From Leptospira wolbachii serovar Codice str. CDC (GTDB lineage: Bacteria; Spirochaetota; Leptospiria; Leptospirales; Leptospiraceae), in contig NZ_AOGZ02000014.1 of NCBI RefSeq assembly GCF_000332515.2, positions 1,008,001 to 1,072,000 of the forward strand: a stretch of DNA of 64,000 nt, written 5' to 3'. The notes beneath the pieces are model-generated. The model saw only the letters and a program-made list of their open reading frames with translations, did no database searches and was not told the origin of the DNA. The position numbers and the translations under genes are program-made. Below, one piece after another: positions 48,841-56,893 of the stretch (its first letter is position 1; every line of letters starts with the position of its first letter).

Positions 48841-49217
48841 GAGAACTTCCGAAAAACCTCAATGATTCAGAAATCCAAGATATCCTTCAATCCTACAAAG
48901 ACTGGAAATTCGAGACCAAGGATGGTATTTCTTTTTTTATATTTATCAGGGAATTCAAAAATTTTAAAGAGGCATTTGGATTTCTCACAAAACTAGCGTT
49001 AGTTTCTGAAAAACTAGATCACCATGCGGAAATTTGGAATGAATACAATAAAGTGCGATTAAAACTTTTTACCCATGAAACAAATTCCATCACCACAAGA
49101 GATAAGGATTTCATCACAAAGCTGATGGATAATCAAAATAGGTTTCGATCTGTGAGTATAAAAAAAGCCGGGGTTGGAAACCAACTCCGGCTTTTTGATT
49201 TTTCAGTAAAGAACTGA
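48837..49217 (+). CDS. Pterin-4a-carbinolamine dehydratase
   Basis: 126 residues. Family features: the start LPKNLNDSEIQDILQSYKDWKFE, FKNFKEAFGFLTKLALVSEKLDHHAEIWNEYNKVRLKLFTHETNSITTRDKDF, containing the HH..W..Y..V catalytic block. It recycles pterin cofactor after phenylalanine hydroxylase; in some bacteria the gene has other roles. Normal members end near DFITKLM; here the frame continues about 30 residues through an intrinsic terminator hairpin, so the tail is encoded by the hairpin. Starts within the EamA stop. Confidence 0.88.
   Translation: MRELPKNLNDSEIQDILQSYKDWKFETKDGISFFIFIREFKNFKEAFGFLTKLALVSEKLDHHAEIWNEYNKVRLKLFTHETNSITTRDKDFITKLMDNQNRFRSVSIKKAGVGNQLRLFDFSVKN
49162..49196. terminator. 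Bidirectional intrinsic terminator inside the end of the dehydratase gene
   Basis: AAAAAGCCGGGGTTGG (49162..49177) pairs with CCAACTCCGGCTTTTT (49181..49196), one G-T pair, loop AAA. The A-run and T-run make it usable in both directions, ending the plus-strand cluster and ompL1 (minus). It lies inside the dehydratase reading frame. Confidence 0.92.
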
Positions 49218-50141
49218 TTAAATCTCGATTTTGTAACCTACGCGGTAAGTTTGTCCACCCACTACTACTGGGTAAGCAGACCAAGGAGCAAGTGCAGTAG
49301 CACCACCAACAGATGTTACACCGGCAACACCCATTCCTGCAGAAAGGATAGTTTCCAATTCGAAGAAAACGTGACCTTTATCAGTTACTTTTGTTTGAGC
49401 TCCCACGATCCAGTTGAAACCGAATCCACTAGCACCAAATTTTGCATTTTCTTTTGCAACACCAGGGCTTGGAACATCACCCAAAAGAGCACCACCACGA
49501 CCAAGTAGTGGAGATCCGCCTGAACCAAGTCCAGCAGTCATTAACTCTAAACCAGGAGCGTTGATAGTTCCTGATACGTTCCACATACCTTTAAAGTAGT
49601 TCACACCACCACCGATATAAACAGCAGTGTCGTTAGCTGCATTGTACAATTTAACCCCAATGTAAGTGGGAACAGTTACAGCAGTATAATTCCACTCTTG
49701 GTCTAACCATTTGTAACCCATGACAGTGGAAGTAGTATCCCCACCAGCAATTTTAGTTGTATAGTTAGCATTGATACGGAAGAAAAGATTATTGAATCCG
49801 AAGATTCCTTCTTTTTCGTAACCGATGTTGATGTTACCACCAGTCATAGCTCCGCTGTTTTTCCCACCAATGACTCCACCAGTAGTTCTTTTTAAGCTGA
49901 GCAATGTGTTTTCAGCATAAATCGCTTTTTGTTGTCCACCAGTCAAAACCCCTGCATTGTTAGTTACAGGAAGGCGAGAATCGAGACCATCTTTTGTGAT
50001 GGTTCCACCGAGTTGAGCTAGGTCGAATTGCATACCTAGACCGACCATAAAATACGAACGAGGACCAGTTTGTGCGCTTAAGCTACCTGCTAAGCACAAA
50101 AGTAAGAACCCCATCATTCCAAAGCGAAGAGATTTAAGCAT
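49218..50141 (-). CDS. ompL1: OmpL1-type outer-membrane porin
   Basis: 307 residues from the ATG at 50141 (AAGGAGT ten bases upstream). Signal peptide LLLCLAGSLSAQ, then alternating amphipathic strands, ending in a strand with VGYKIEI. Landmarks shared with Leptospira OmpL1 are GGTITKDGLD, KAIYAENTLLSLKRTTGG, SGAMTGGNINIGYE and ITKA-type loops; the copy here has different loop sequences, as expected for surface-exposed regions. OmpL1 is a beta-barrel porin of the outer membrane and is the best taxonomic marker in the window. A 26-codon longer frame exists but lacks support. Monocistronic, with its own terminator and a candidate promoter at 50240..50268. Confidence 0.88.
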   Translation of the reverse strand: MLKSLRFGMMGFLLLCLAGSLSAQTGPRSYFMVGLGMQFDLAQLGGTITKDGLDSRLPVTNNAGVLTGGQQKAIYAENTLLSLKRTTGGVIGGKNSGAMTGGNINIGYEKEGIFGFNNLFFRINANYTTKIAGGDTTSTVMGYKWLDQEWNYTAVTVPTYIGVKLYNAANDTAVYIGGGVNYFKGMWNVSGTINAPGLELMTAGLGSGGSPLLGRGGALLGDVPSPGVAKENAKFGASGFGFNWIVGAQTKVTDKGHVFFELETILSAGMGVAGVTSVGGATALAPWSAYPVVVGGQTYRVGYKIEI

Positions 50142-50239
50142 GTGATGATTACTCCTTAGTGAGTGTTTCCTGAATTTTTTTTCGTACCTGTGGACAAACG
50201 AATGCAAGTGAGCAGCCATTCATACCGACAATTGCAATG

Positions 50240-50268
50240 AAACTAGTCGTTCTTCTAGGATTTGTCAA
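50240..50268 (-). promoter_or_regulatory. Candidate promoter of ompL1
   Basis: On the minus strand a perfect TTGACA (50268..50263) is followed by a 17-bp spacer and TAGTTT (50245..50240). It lies about 100 bases before the porin ATG, inside the divergent region shared with the gene at 50318. The -10 is weak, the -35 strong. Confidence 0.5.
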
Positions 50269-50317
50269 ATAAAATTGTTAAATCTAAACGAAAATTGTGT
50301 TAAATGTGGTATTTCGA

Positions 50318-50887
50318 ATGAGTCTAATGCCGTCTAAACAACTTTTCCTTATTTGCAGATTGTTCTTGCTTTTTGTTCTGTTTTCGAGCGATCGCTTTGC
50401 AACAGAACGCAAAATCATTCGTTTTTCAGGCGAATTGGTGCATTGGGATGCAAAAGGACCAGAACCACAGTTTCGTTACCTCGATCCTACCAATCTCCGG
50501 GAAAAAACCATCTATTGCGATGCGGAGACCATGCGATTGGTCCTTGGAAACCAATCCTTCGAAAAACACCATATCGAAGGAAAAGCCACCCAACTGAATC
50601 CCACTTCCGATGTTTGGCTTTGTGTCGGAAGGCCCCATGTTTTTCAAAAGTTCCAGGTTTCCGTGAGTTCAACGACTCCTCAGTCCAAAAATATCCAAGG
50701 ACAGGTGGTAGAAGCCGACGGGAAAACAGGGCAAATTGTCTACTTAGTCCGAGGGAAACGTTCCTATCTAACCATCGAACCCGCTTTGGCTAAGGAGATG
50801 GAGGAATCCCTTTCCCAACTGCAAACTGTTGAAATCAACGGGGATTACCGTTATGATAGGATAAAACGCTATTACATAAAAGATTGA
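50318..50887 (+). CDS. Exported protein of unknown function
   Basis: 189 residues from the ATG at 50318, with a hydrophobic N-terminal stretch ([16 protein letters not shown]) that reads as a signal peptide or anchor. The rest is beta-rich with two Cys; no family is recognised. A GTG at 50297 or ATG at 50327 are alternative starts. It is divergent from ompL1, with about 175 bases between the starts, and ends 46 bases before carA. It looks real from codon pattern, but function is unknown. Confidence 0.65.
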   Translation: MSLMPSKQLFLICRLFLLFVLFSSDRFATERKIIRFSGELVHWDAKGPEPQFRYLDPTNLREKTIYCDAETMRLVLGNQSFEKHHIEGKATQLNPTSDVWLCVGRPHVFQKFQVSVSSTTPQSKNIQGQVVEADGKTGQIVYLVRGKRSYLTIEPALAKEMEESLSQLQTVEINGDYRYDRIKRYYIKD

Positions 50888-50933
50888 TGAATTTTTGTTC
50901 GTCATTAGCGCTCGATTCTTTGGAATGGATTTG

Positions 50934-52019
50934 ATGCAGGCTTTTTTGGTTTTAGCAAACGGAACGGTCATGAAGGGCCGATCCTTCGGTGCAAATAAGA
51001 ATTCGATAGGCGAGGTAGTATTTAACACCTCTATGGCGGGCTATCAGGAAATCATCACTGACCCCTCCTACAAAGGCCAACTCGTGACCCTAACTTACCC
51101 CATGATTGGGAACTATGGAATCAATCCAGACGATATGGAATCCGACCGGATCCAGGCGTCAGGGCTGATCGTCAAAGAATACGTAAAACGACCTTCCAAT
51201 TTTCAATCCAAAGAAACTCTCAGTGAGTTTCTCATCCGATTTGGTGTCCCTGCCATTGAAGGAATCGACACACGCAAACTAACACGTATGATCCGAAATT
51301 CGGGCGCCATGTCTTGCGGTATTTTTATCAGTGAAACTTATGAAGATTCCTTCTTAGAAGCAGTCAAAAATGCCCCTTCCATGGAAGGCCAAGACCTGGC
51401 CCAAGTTGTCACTTGCGAAAAACCCTACGTGTTTGGAGCCCACTCTCCAAGTAAGTTCAAACTAGCAGTCTACGACTTTGGAATCAAACGCAATATTCTC
51501 AAACTCCTAGATACAGCTGGGTTCAATGTCCATGTTTTTCCTGCAAAAACAAAGGCTGAAGATTTATTGAACGATGGATATGATGCCTACTTCCTATCTA
51601 ATGGTCCAGGGGATCCAGCTCCGTTAGATTATGCGATTGCTTCGGCGAAAACAATTATGGATGCCAAAAAACCTCTCTTTGGGATTTGTTTAGGCCATCA
51701 AATCATAGGCCTTGCCCTTGGGAAAAAGACAGCCAAACTCAAGTTTGGTCACCGTGGTGGAAACCATCCGGTTGTAACGAAGAAACAGGTAAAATCGAAA
51801 TCACATCACAAAACCATGGTTTCCATGTTCTTGGTGAATCATCTAGTGAGATGCCGATTACAAGGATCAACCTGTTTGACAATACCGTGGCTGGACTGAA
51901 AGTCGCGAGCCTTCCTGTTTGGAGGCATAATGCGGACTCCGGAAGCCTGTCCTGGTCCTCATGACTCGGCCTATCATTTCAAAGAATTTTATACTATGGT
52001 AGAATCCTCTAAATCGTAA
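50934..52019 (+). pseudogene. carA: Carbamoyl-phosphate synthase small subunit, disrupted by two lesions
   Basis: The frame from the ATG at 50934 is a normal CarA through [16 protein letters not shown], the GATase nucleophile motif [14 protein letters not shown] and [10 protein letters not shown] single A appears to be missing at 51776..51777 (GTTGTAACGAAG for GTTGTAAACGAAG), after which the CarA sequence continues in a second frame ([15 protein letters not shown] to KVASLPV). At 51910..51938 a 29-bp stretch identical to part of bioD replaces the codons that should read FxVQYHPE and shifts the frame back, so the true end (CPGPHDSAYHFKEFY) is readable again to TAA at 52017. The GATase His (of HPE) is lost. 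As read, the protein ends at 51899. carA is normally needed for arginine and pyrimidine synthesis, so assembly error must be considered. Confidence 0.85.
51910..51938 (+). repeat. 29-bp exact copy of a bioD segment inside carA
   Basis: Bases 51910..51938 equal 43225..43253 (bioD, where they encode SPHYASKQEG on the minus strand). The first 11 bases, CCTTCCTGTTT, may be native to carA (they fit LPVF), leaving about 18 foreign bases ending in GCGGACT. The match is in the same orientation on the plus strand. Confidence 0.85.
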
Positions 52020-52046
52020 GCTTTGGTAAATTACGGAGGTTAGTTT

Positions 52047-52232
52047 ATGCCATACAATGAAGATAAAAATTTCTGGGGTATTCCTTACGGAACCGAAATC
52101 ACAGCAGAAGCATTTGTGAAAGATATTTGGGATCCTAGCACTGAGGAAATCCTCACACCAAAACAATTTTTTGGTCTTGGTTGGGGAATCAACCTACATG
52201 CCCTCGGACGACGAGTGGGTGTGATCAAATAA
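52047..52232 (+). CDS. DUF5808-like small protein
   Basis: 61 residues with a strong RBS (GGAGG eight bases before the ATG). The sequence MPYNEDKNFWGIPYGTEITA, the later ILTPKQFFGLGWGINLHALG and the end LGRRVGVIK match the DUF5808 pattern (a Pro-Lys/Gln, Gly-Trp and Asn near the C-terminus). It is soluble or weakly membrane-associated. It overlaps the convergent SGNH-type gene by 39 nt. Family assignment is from memory of the pattern and should be checked. Confidence 0.6.
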   Translation: MPYNEDKNFWGIPYGTEITAEAFVKDIWDPSTEEILTPKQFFGLGWGINLHALGRRVGVIK

Positions 52233-53237
52233 TTTCTTCTTCAAAATCTTTGACAACGCATCTCTTCCTTTTTGGTTGAGGTGTGTCAAATCTCCAAAAT
52301 ACTGATAATCCTCTAAAAACACCGATTTAAAATCAAACACTGTCACTTTCGTCTGGTTTGTATCAGATGTGATTGTTTTGAAAAACTCATCTGCAACTAA
52401 GTTAGCCTTTGTTTTCAAAATATCTTTTTCCATCTTTGGAGAAAAAGGAATCCGGAGAAAAATTACTTCTACATTCTGCTGATTCCACAATTGAAGAAAA
52501 TCTAACCATATCCGAATCGAAAGATCTCGTCTCCCAGCAAGGATTTGAGAACTGTTACTTGGAAATTCCTCCAGCTCATCTAAAGTGGGATCATCACCTA
52601 TTGATTTCCAAACCCAAGAACCCTGACTTGTTTCCATACTTTCTTTTATATATCGAAACTCTTGTTTCCTTCGCGGGATATCCGATTGTGCAATGGGATC
52701 GTAAACTAAACGGTTTAGATTAGAACTGAGCCCAAAAAAAGGAAATATCTCAATGATCCATTTCCAACTTAAATCTGTTAGGTTAGAAAAGTATGCTTTG
52801 CGTAATAACGGATGAGTAAGAGTATTTAAGGAAAAGTTTCCAAAGGAAAAGAACAATTGCCGGTTAGCATCAGTCACCGAATTTTTGCTGGTATTCAAAG
52901 GAGAAAGGTTTACGTATACCCTATTCAATTTCGGGAACTCACGAACAACTTCTAATGAATCGGCAAGAATCCCCTCCGGTTGTTGGCTGGGTTTAGGAAA
53001 ATATAAAACCTCATCCGCTTTTACACCTTCTATTTCCGCAATTAAGTCAGGAGTAACTCCGCTAACAATTTGACTATCACCTAACACCAGAACCTTCGCA
53101 TTAGAGGAAATTTTTCGTTTGTTTGCAAAATACCAATACGAAGAAGTAGTTTCACAAAATGGAATGATCCACTGCACAGAGAGGTGCATAAAAAGGGAAA
53201 GAAGTAGAATTGTGGATAAAAAATATCGTATTTTCAT
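52194..53237 (-). CDS. SGNH-like membrane-anchored partner of MBOAT acyltransferase
   Basis: 347 residues from the ATG at 53237. N-terminal anchor (YFLSTILLLSLFMHLSVQ), then VLVLGDSQIVSG with the SGNH Ser in block I and DLTHLNQKGRDAL with Asp/His in block V; the middle is variable. Similar proteins in Leptospira are annotated DUF1574 and sit beside MBOAT genes; the arrangement also recalls AlgI-AlgJ/DltB-DltD pairs that O-acylate surface polymers. It follows the MBOAT gene by about 10 bases. It would face the periplasm. Target polymer unknown. Confidence 0.75.
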   Translation of the reverse strand: MKIRYFLSTILLLSLFMHLSVQWIIPFCETTSSYWYFANKRKISSNAKVLVLGDSQIVSGVTPDLIAEIEGVKADEVLYFPKPSQQPEGILADSLEVVREFPKLNRVYVNLSPLNTSKNSVTDANRQLFFSFGNFSLNTLTHPLLRKAYFSNLTDLSWKWIIEIFPFFGLSSNLNRLVYDPIAQSDIPRRKQEFRYIKESMETSQGSWVWKSIGDDPTLDELEEFPSNSSQILAGRRDLSIRIWLDFLQLWNQQNVEVIFLRIPFSPKMEKDILKTKANLVADEFFKTITSDTNQTKVTVFDFKSVFLEDYQYFGDLTHLNQKGRDALSKILKKKLFDHTHSSSEGM

Positions 53238-53246
53238 AAGCAAAAT

Positions 53247-54644
53247 TCAAAATTGAAAATAAAAAAAATCCTGTTTCCCAAATGGAGAAAATAACGAAAA
53301 CCAAAGGAAAAAAAAGAAAAACATAATCATAAAGGAAAAAGGTTTTGTAGATATAAAAAAGTTAGGACGATCTGTGTCTTTCCATTCCTGCCATAAATCA
53401 AATACCAATAAAGGTAAGGTGGTGATGAGTATCATCAGCGGAATAGAAGACAGGTTTGGCAAATGAGATAAATTCCTTAAAATCAAATATGTTTCAGAAG
53501 GAGACTGGATACGAAACAATAGGAGGCCCAAAGAAAAACTATAAAAGGTTAAAAAAGTTCCGAGTAGGGATTGGAAACGGCTCTTAGTTTTTACCAAACC
53601 ATAGTGTTTCAAACATCGATATAAAACCAAACAAAGTCCTAAATACACTCCCCAAATCACAAATCCGTAACCTGCACCATGCCAAATCCCTGCGAGAAAC
53701 CAAACAACCATTAAGTTTGCATTCTCGCGGAAAAAACCATGCCGATTACCGCCTAACTTAATGTAAACATAATCGCGCAACCAAGTGGAAAGGGAAATAT
53801 GCCATTTAGACCAAAACTCCGATGGATTAGAAGAAAAGAAAGGTCGTTTGAAATTATTCATTAACCGAAACCCCATCATTTCCGCAAGACCCATGGCACA
53901 GAGAGAATAACCAAAAAAGTCCGCATAAACTTGAAAGGCAATTACCGGGGCAACGATCCACAAAATTCCTGGTTCTAACGATTCGAAGGATTGGGCATGA
54001 ATTTCTACATACCGAGAGAATGGATCGGCAATCGTAGATTTAATAAAAACACCCCAGATAAAAAGAGAAATTCCATTCCAAATATTTTCTCTCGTTATTA
54101 TTTGTTTGGATTCGATTTGTGGAATGAGGTTTCCCGGCCTTTCGATCGGGCCTAGTAACAATAAAGGAAAAAACAAATCATAGATGGCAAAAGTAAAAAA
54201 GTTTTTACAAGGACGAATCCTTTCATCATATACTTCGATCAAATAACTGATATTATGGAATGTATAAAAAGAAATTCCAATGGGCAAAAGGATTTCTGGT
54301 TTCCAAACCAAGCCGGGAAATCCGAAACCCATCTTTAAATCAGAAAACAATTCCCAAACAAAGATAAAATATTTAAACACACCAAGGTAAAGTAAATTGG
54401 AAGTAATTCCGAAAATAAAAAGGGTCCTTCGAGTTTTCCCAGAGAGATGAGGGATGTACCTCGCCAAACTATAATTAAATATCACAGAAAAGAGTAGTAA
54501 AACCGTAGCATTAATATTCCATTGCGAATAAAAATAAATACCGAATGATAAAAGTAGGTACTTCCGAATTCGATCCGATACATGATAATAGATTAAATAG
54601 AAAAATAGGAAATGCGACAGAAAGGAAATAGAGTTAAATAACAC
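53247..54644 (-). CDS. MBOAT-family O-acyltransferase (AlgI/DltB-like)
   Basis: 465 residues, start GTG at 54644, ten or more membrane helices. Family blocks: PIGISFYTFHNISYLIEVY, PLLLLGPIERPGNLIPQI, FFSSNPSEFWSKWHISLSTWLRDYVYIKLGGNR and the active-site His in VVWFLAGIWHGAGYGFVIWG. It moves acyl groups across the membrane for polymer acylation. It is 10 bases after the GAF-protein gene and about 10 bases before its SGNH partner, so the three are probably one transcript. Nature of the acceptor not known. Confidence 0.9.
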   Translation of the reverse strand: MLFNSISFLSHFLFFYLIYYHVSDRIRKYLLLSFGIYFYSQWNINATVLLLFSVIFNYSLARYIPHLSGKTRRTLFIFGITSNLLYLGVFKYFIFVWELFSDLKMGFGFPGLVWKPEILLPIGISFYTFHNISYLIEVYDERIRPCKNFFTFAIYDLFFPLLLLGPIERPGNLIPQIESKQIITRENIWNGISLFIWGVFIKSTIADPFSRYVEIHAQSFESLEPGILWIVAPVIAFQVYADFFGYSLCAMGLAEMMGFRLMNNFKRPFFSSNPSEFWSKWHISLSTWLRDYVYIKLGGNRHGFFRENANLMVVWFLAGIWHGAGYGFVIWGVYLGLCLVLYRCLKHYGLVKTKSRFQSLLGTFLTFYSFSLGLLLFRIQSPSETYLILRNLSHLPNLSSIPLMILITTLPLLVFDLWQEWKDTDRPNFFISTKPFSFMIMFFFFFLWFSLFSPFGKQDFFYFQF

Positions 54645-54654
54645 CAGTCGTTAC

Positions 54655-56892
54655 TTAGGCTTCTTCAACCATTTCCAAAAATTGATTTTTGTCCTTGGTA
54701 TCATGAGGATAAGATAAATTTAACACTCTATAAGTTGCCCGAAAAGATCCAATGATCGCATCTTCCTTTTTCGCAAATGAAGATTTGATTTTTTTAATCA
54801 CAACATCTGTTTCTTCTTTATCCTTTCCATGAAGGACCATAGCAAACTTTCCCTGCCCAACTCTTGTAAAAAAATCCAATTCTCCAATATGATCCATCAT
54901 AGTTTTACGGAGAGCATCCGCATAACGAGCGAAAGTTCCAGTTCCTACTAAATGGACCATTCTGGAAACATTTTGAATTTTGAACAAGGAAACTGTGAAG
55001 TTAGTATTCATCTGAGATGCTTTTTCAATTTCTGCTAAGATTCTAGTTTCTAATGGATTGAATGGATTTCTAAACAAAGCCTCTTTCTCTTGTAAGATAA
55101 GAAGATTGGCAAATACAGGGGCCGAAGTTTCAAGAAGAGTTACAGCTACATCCCGAGTTGTATCCGTCCATGCAGAACCGGTGGAATGGACAATGACCAT
55201 ACCTACAAGCCAATTCAAATTGATGATCGGTAGAATTGTAAACTCACTCATAATTCCCAATTCATCATTGGTAAAAATGGATTTAAGTTCTGCATCCTCT
55301 CTAAAGTTTTCTAACTTATAAACTCCAGCTACGTTAGAAACCATCCCAACGATATCGGAATCTTTACTGAGCCTAAAGTCTTTTGCGCGTTCTGGTAGTA
55401 TAAAATTAGAACCGAATACAATGTAATCAGAGCGAGTTTCAGAATCTAACACTAAAAAGGAAAATTGTTTTACACCTAACTTCTGCTTAATGTTATCAAT
55501 AAGAAGATCGTAAGCTTCGTCCATTTTGCGAACACGAGCAAATTCACGAGCAAATCGCAAAACAGATTCATTGATTTCAATGACATCTTTCGCCTGAACC
55601 AAATGATCATTCATCGATTCAAATTCAGATACTCTTTCAAAAACAGAACCAGCAATATCACCAACGATTTTTGCAAATTCCAAATCATCGGTGATGTATT
55701 CTTCCCCATTGATTAGTTTTCCAAGGGATAATACCCCGAAACATTTTTCGCCGTGACGAATGGGGACGAGGATTTCAGATCCCATTTCATTTAATAATCT
55801 GAGTTCTCGATCAGGCAACCTTGAGGATTTAAATTCACCGGCATAGATGACTGTTTCTGAATCGGAAATACGAGAATAAATTTCATCACTTGGAGAAAGA
55901 TACCAGGAATCTTTGGATTGAATTCCTTGAGCCGCCACTGCTTCCCATTTTGGATTTTTTGGATTCGTAGAAGTGAGAACCACAACAGAGTTACATCCCA
56001 CTTGTCCAATTAAACTATAAACTAAGTTGTCGAAATAATCAGAAAATTCTTTGGAAGATGCAATTTCTTTTGTAATTTCAAAAATAGCTTGGTAGTTTTC
56101 GATCCGTTTCTTTGAAGCGAGATGGTAAGACATGGGAGCTGTGCCAAAATCTGATTCATCATCAAAGAGCACATCTTCGCCTATAGGTGCTGGATCCTCT
56201 TTTGTAGGCCTAAGTGGTTGTTTTGCTGCTTCTTTTTTAGCATCGTTCTCCCACTCGTCAAATATATTGACTTCAGGTAGAGGGGCATCTGGCTCAGATG
56301 TATCCTCATGATAATCCCGATCTATTAGATCATCACCAAAGTCTGGTTCGCTTGCAGGAGTGGGTTTGGATTCAGCTACTGGTTCTGAATTAGATTCTTG
56401 TGGTTCCGTCTCTTCTTCGATTAAATTGGAAGAAGGCTCTTCATCGAAAGAGGGCAAATCAAAATCTAACTCAGGTTCTGCCTGAGTTTCTGGGTCCGAA
56501 TCTTCATCCGAGATGGGTTGGTAGTCGCTCGGGCCATCATCTAAATCATTCTCTAATTGTGGAAGTGGATCTTCATTCCAGACTTCATCAGCTAACTCAC
56601 CAAAGTCGGCGTCTGAAAGTTCTGGTATATCGCTTAAATCAAATTCTTCTTCTCCGTCCGGACTCGGGAGGTCTCCAATTTCTGTGGCAAGGGTATCAGA
56701 AAAACTATCGTCTAACCATTCCGAGTCGGAATCTGCTATAGGTACTGAGTCTTTTTTTACGGGATCTGTTCCTTCCCGAAACAACTCTGCCTTTTTTAAT
56801 AAAGACGGCTTTTCCTGAATTTTTGAAGGAGGTTTTGGAGTTGAGGCCCCCGAAGCTTTTTTGATCTCTTCGGCTCTATCGAGGAGTCCCAC
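54655..56892 (-). CDS. GAF-GAF protein with a degenerate GGDEF domain and acidic N-terminus
   Basis: 745 residues, start GTG at 56892. The first 265 residues are very acidic and disordered-looking but begin with two LLxxAE-type segments (GLLDRAEEIK, SLLKKAELFR). Residues about 270-420 and 440-600 form two GAF-type domains (ITKEIASSKEFSDYFDN, ... and INESVLRFAREFARVRKMDEAYDLLIDNI). The C-terminal part (about 610-745) has the layout of a GGDEF domain, but the signature reads RVGQGKFAMVL, so diguanylate-cyclase activity should be lost. A cytoplasmic sensor/scaffold is likely. It follows the acidic repeat gene by 1 nt. Confidence 0.78.
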   Translation of the reverse strand: MGLLDRAEEIKKASGASTPKPPSKIQEKPSLLKKAELFREGTDPVKKDSVPIADSDSEWLDDSFSDTLATEIGDLPSPDGEEEFDLSDIPELSDADFGELADEVWNEDPLPQLENDLDDGPSDYQPISDEDSDPETQAEPELDFDLPSFDEEPSSNLIEEETEPQESNSEPVAESKPTPASEPDFGDDLIDRDYHEDTSEPDAPLPEVNIFDEWENDAKKEAAKQPLRPTKEDPAPIGEDVLFDDESDFGTAPMSYHLASKKRIENYQAIFEITKEIASSKEFSDYFDNLVYSLIGQVGCNSVVVLTSTNPKNPKWEAVAAQGIQSKDSWYLSPSDEIYSRISDSETVIYAGEFKSSRLPDRELRLLNEMGSEILVPIRHGEKCFGVLSLGKLINGEEYITDDLEFAKIVGDIAGSVFERVSEFESMNDHLVQAKDVIEINESVLRFAREFARVRKMDEAYDLLIDNIKQKLGVKQFSFLVLDSETRSDYIVFGSNFILPERAKDFRLSKDSDIVGMVSNVAGVYKLENFREDAELKSIFTNDELGIMSEFTILPIINLNWLVGMVIVHSTGSAWTDTTRDVAVTLLETSAPVFANLLILQEKEALFRNPFNPLETRILAEIEKASQMNTNFTVSLFKIQNVSRMVHLVGTGTFARYADALRKTMMDHIGELDFFTRVGQGKFAMVLHGKDKEETDVVIKKIKSSFAKKEDAIIGSFRATYRVLNLSYPHDTKDKNQFLEMVEEA

Positions 56893-56893
56893 T

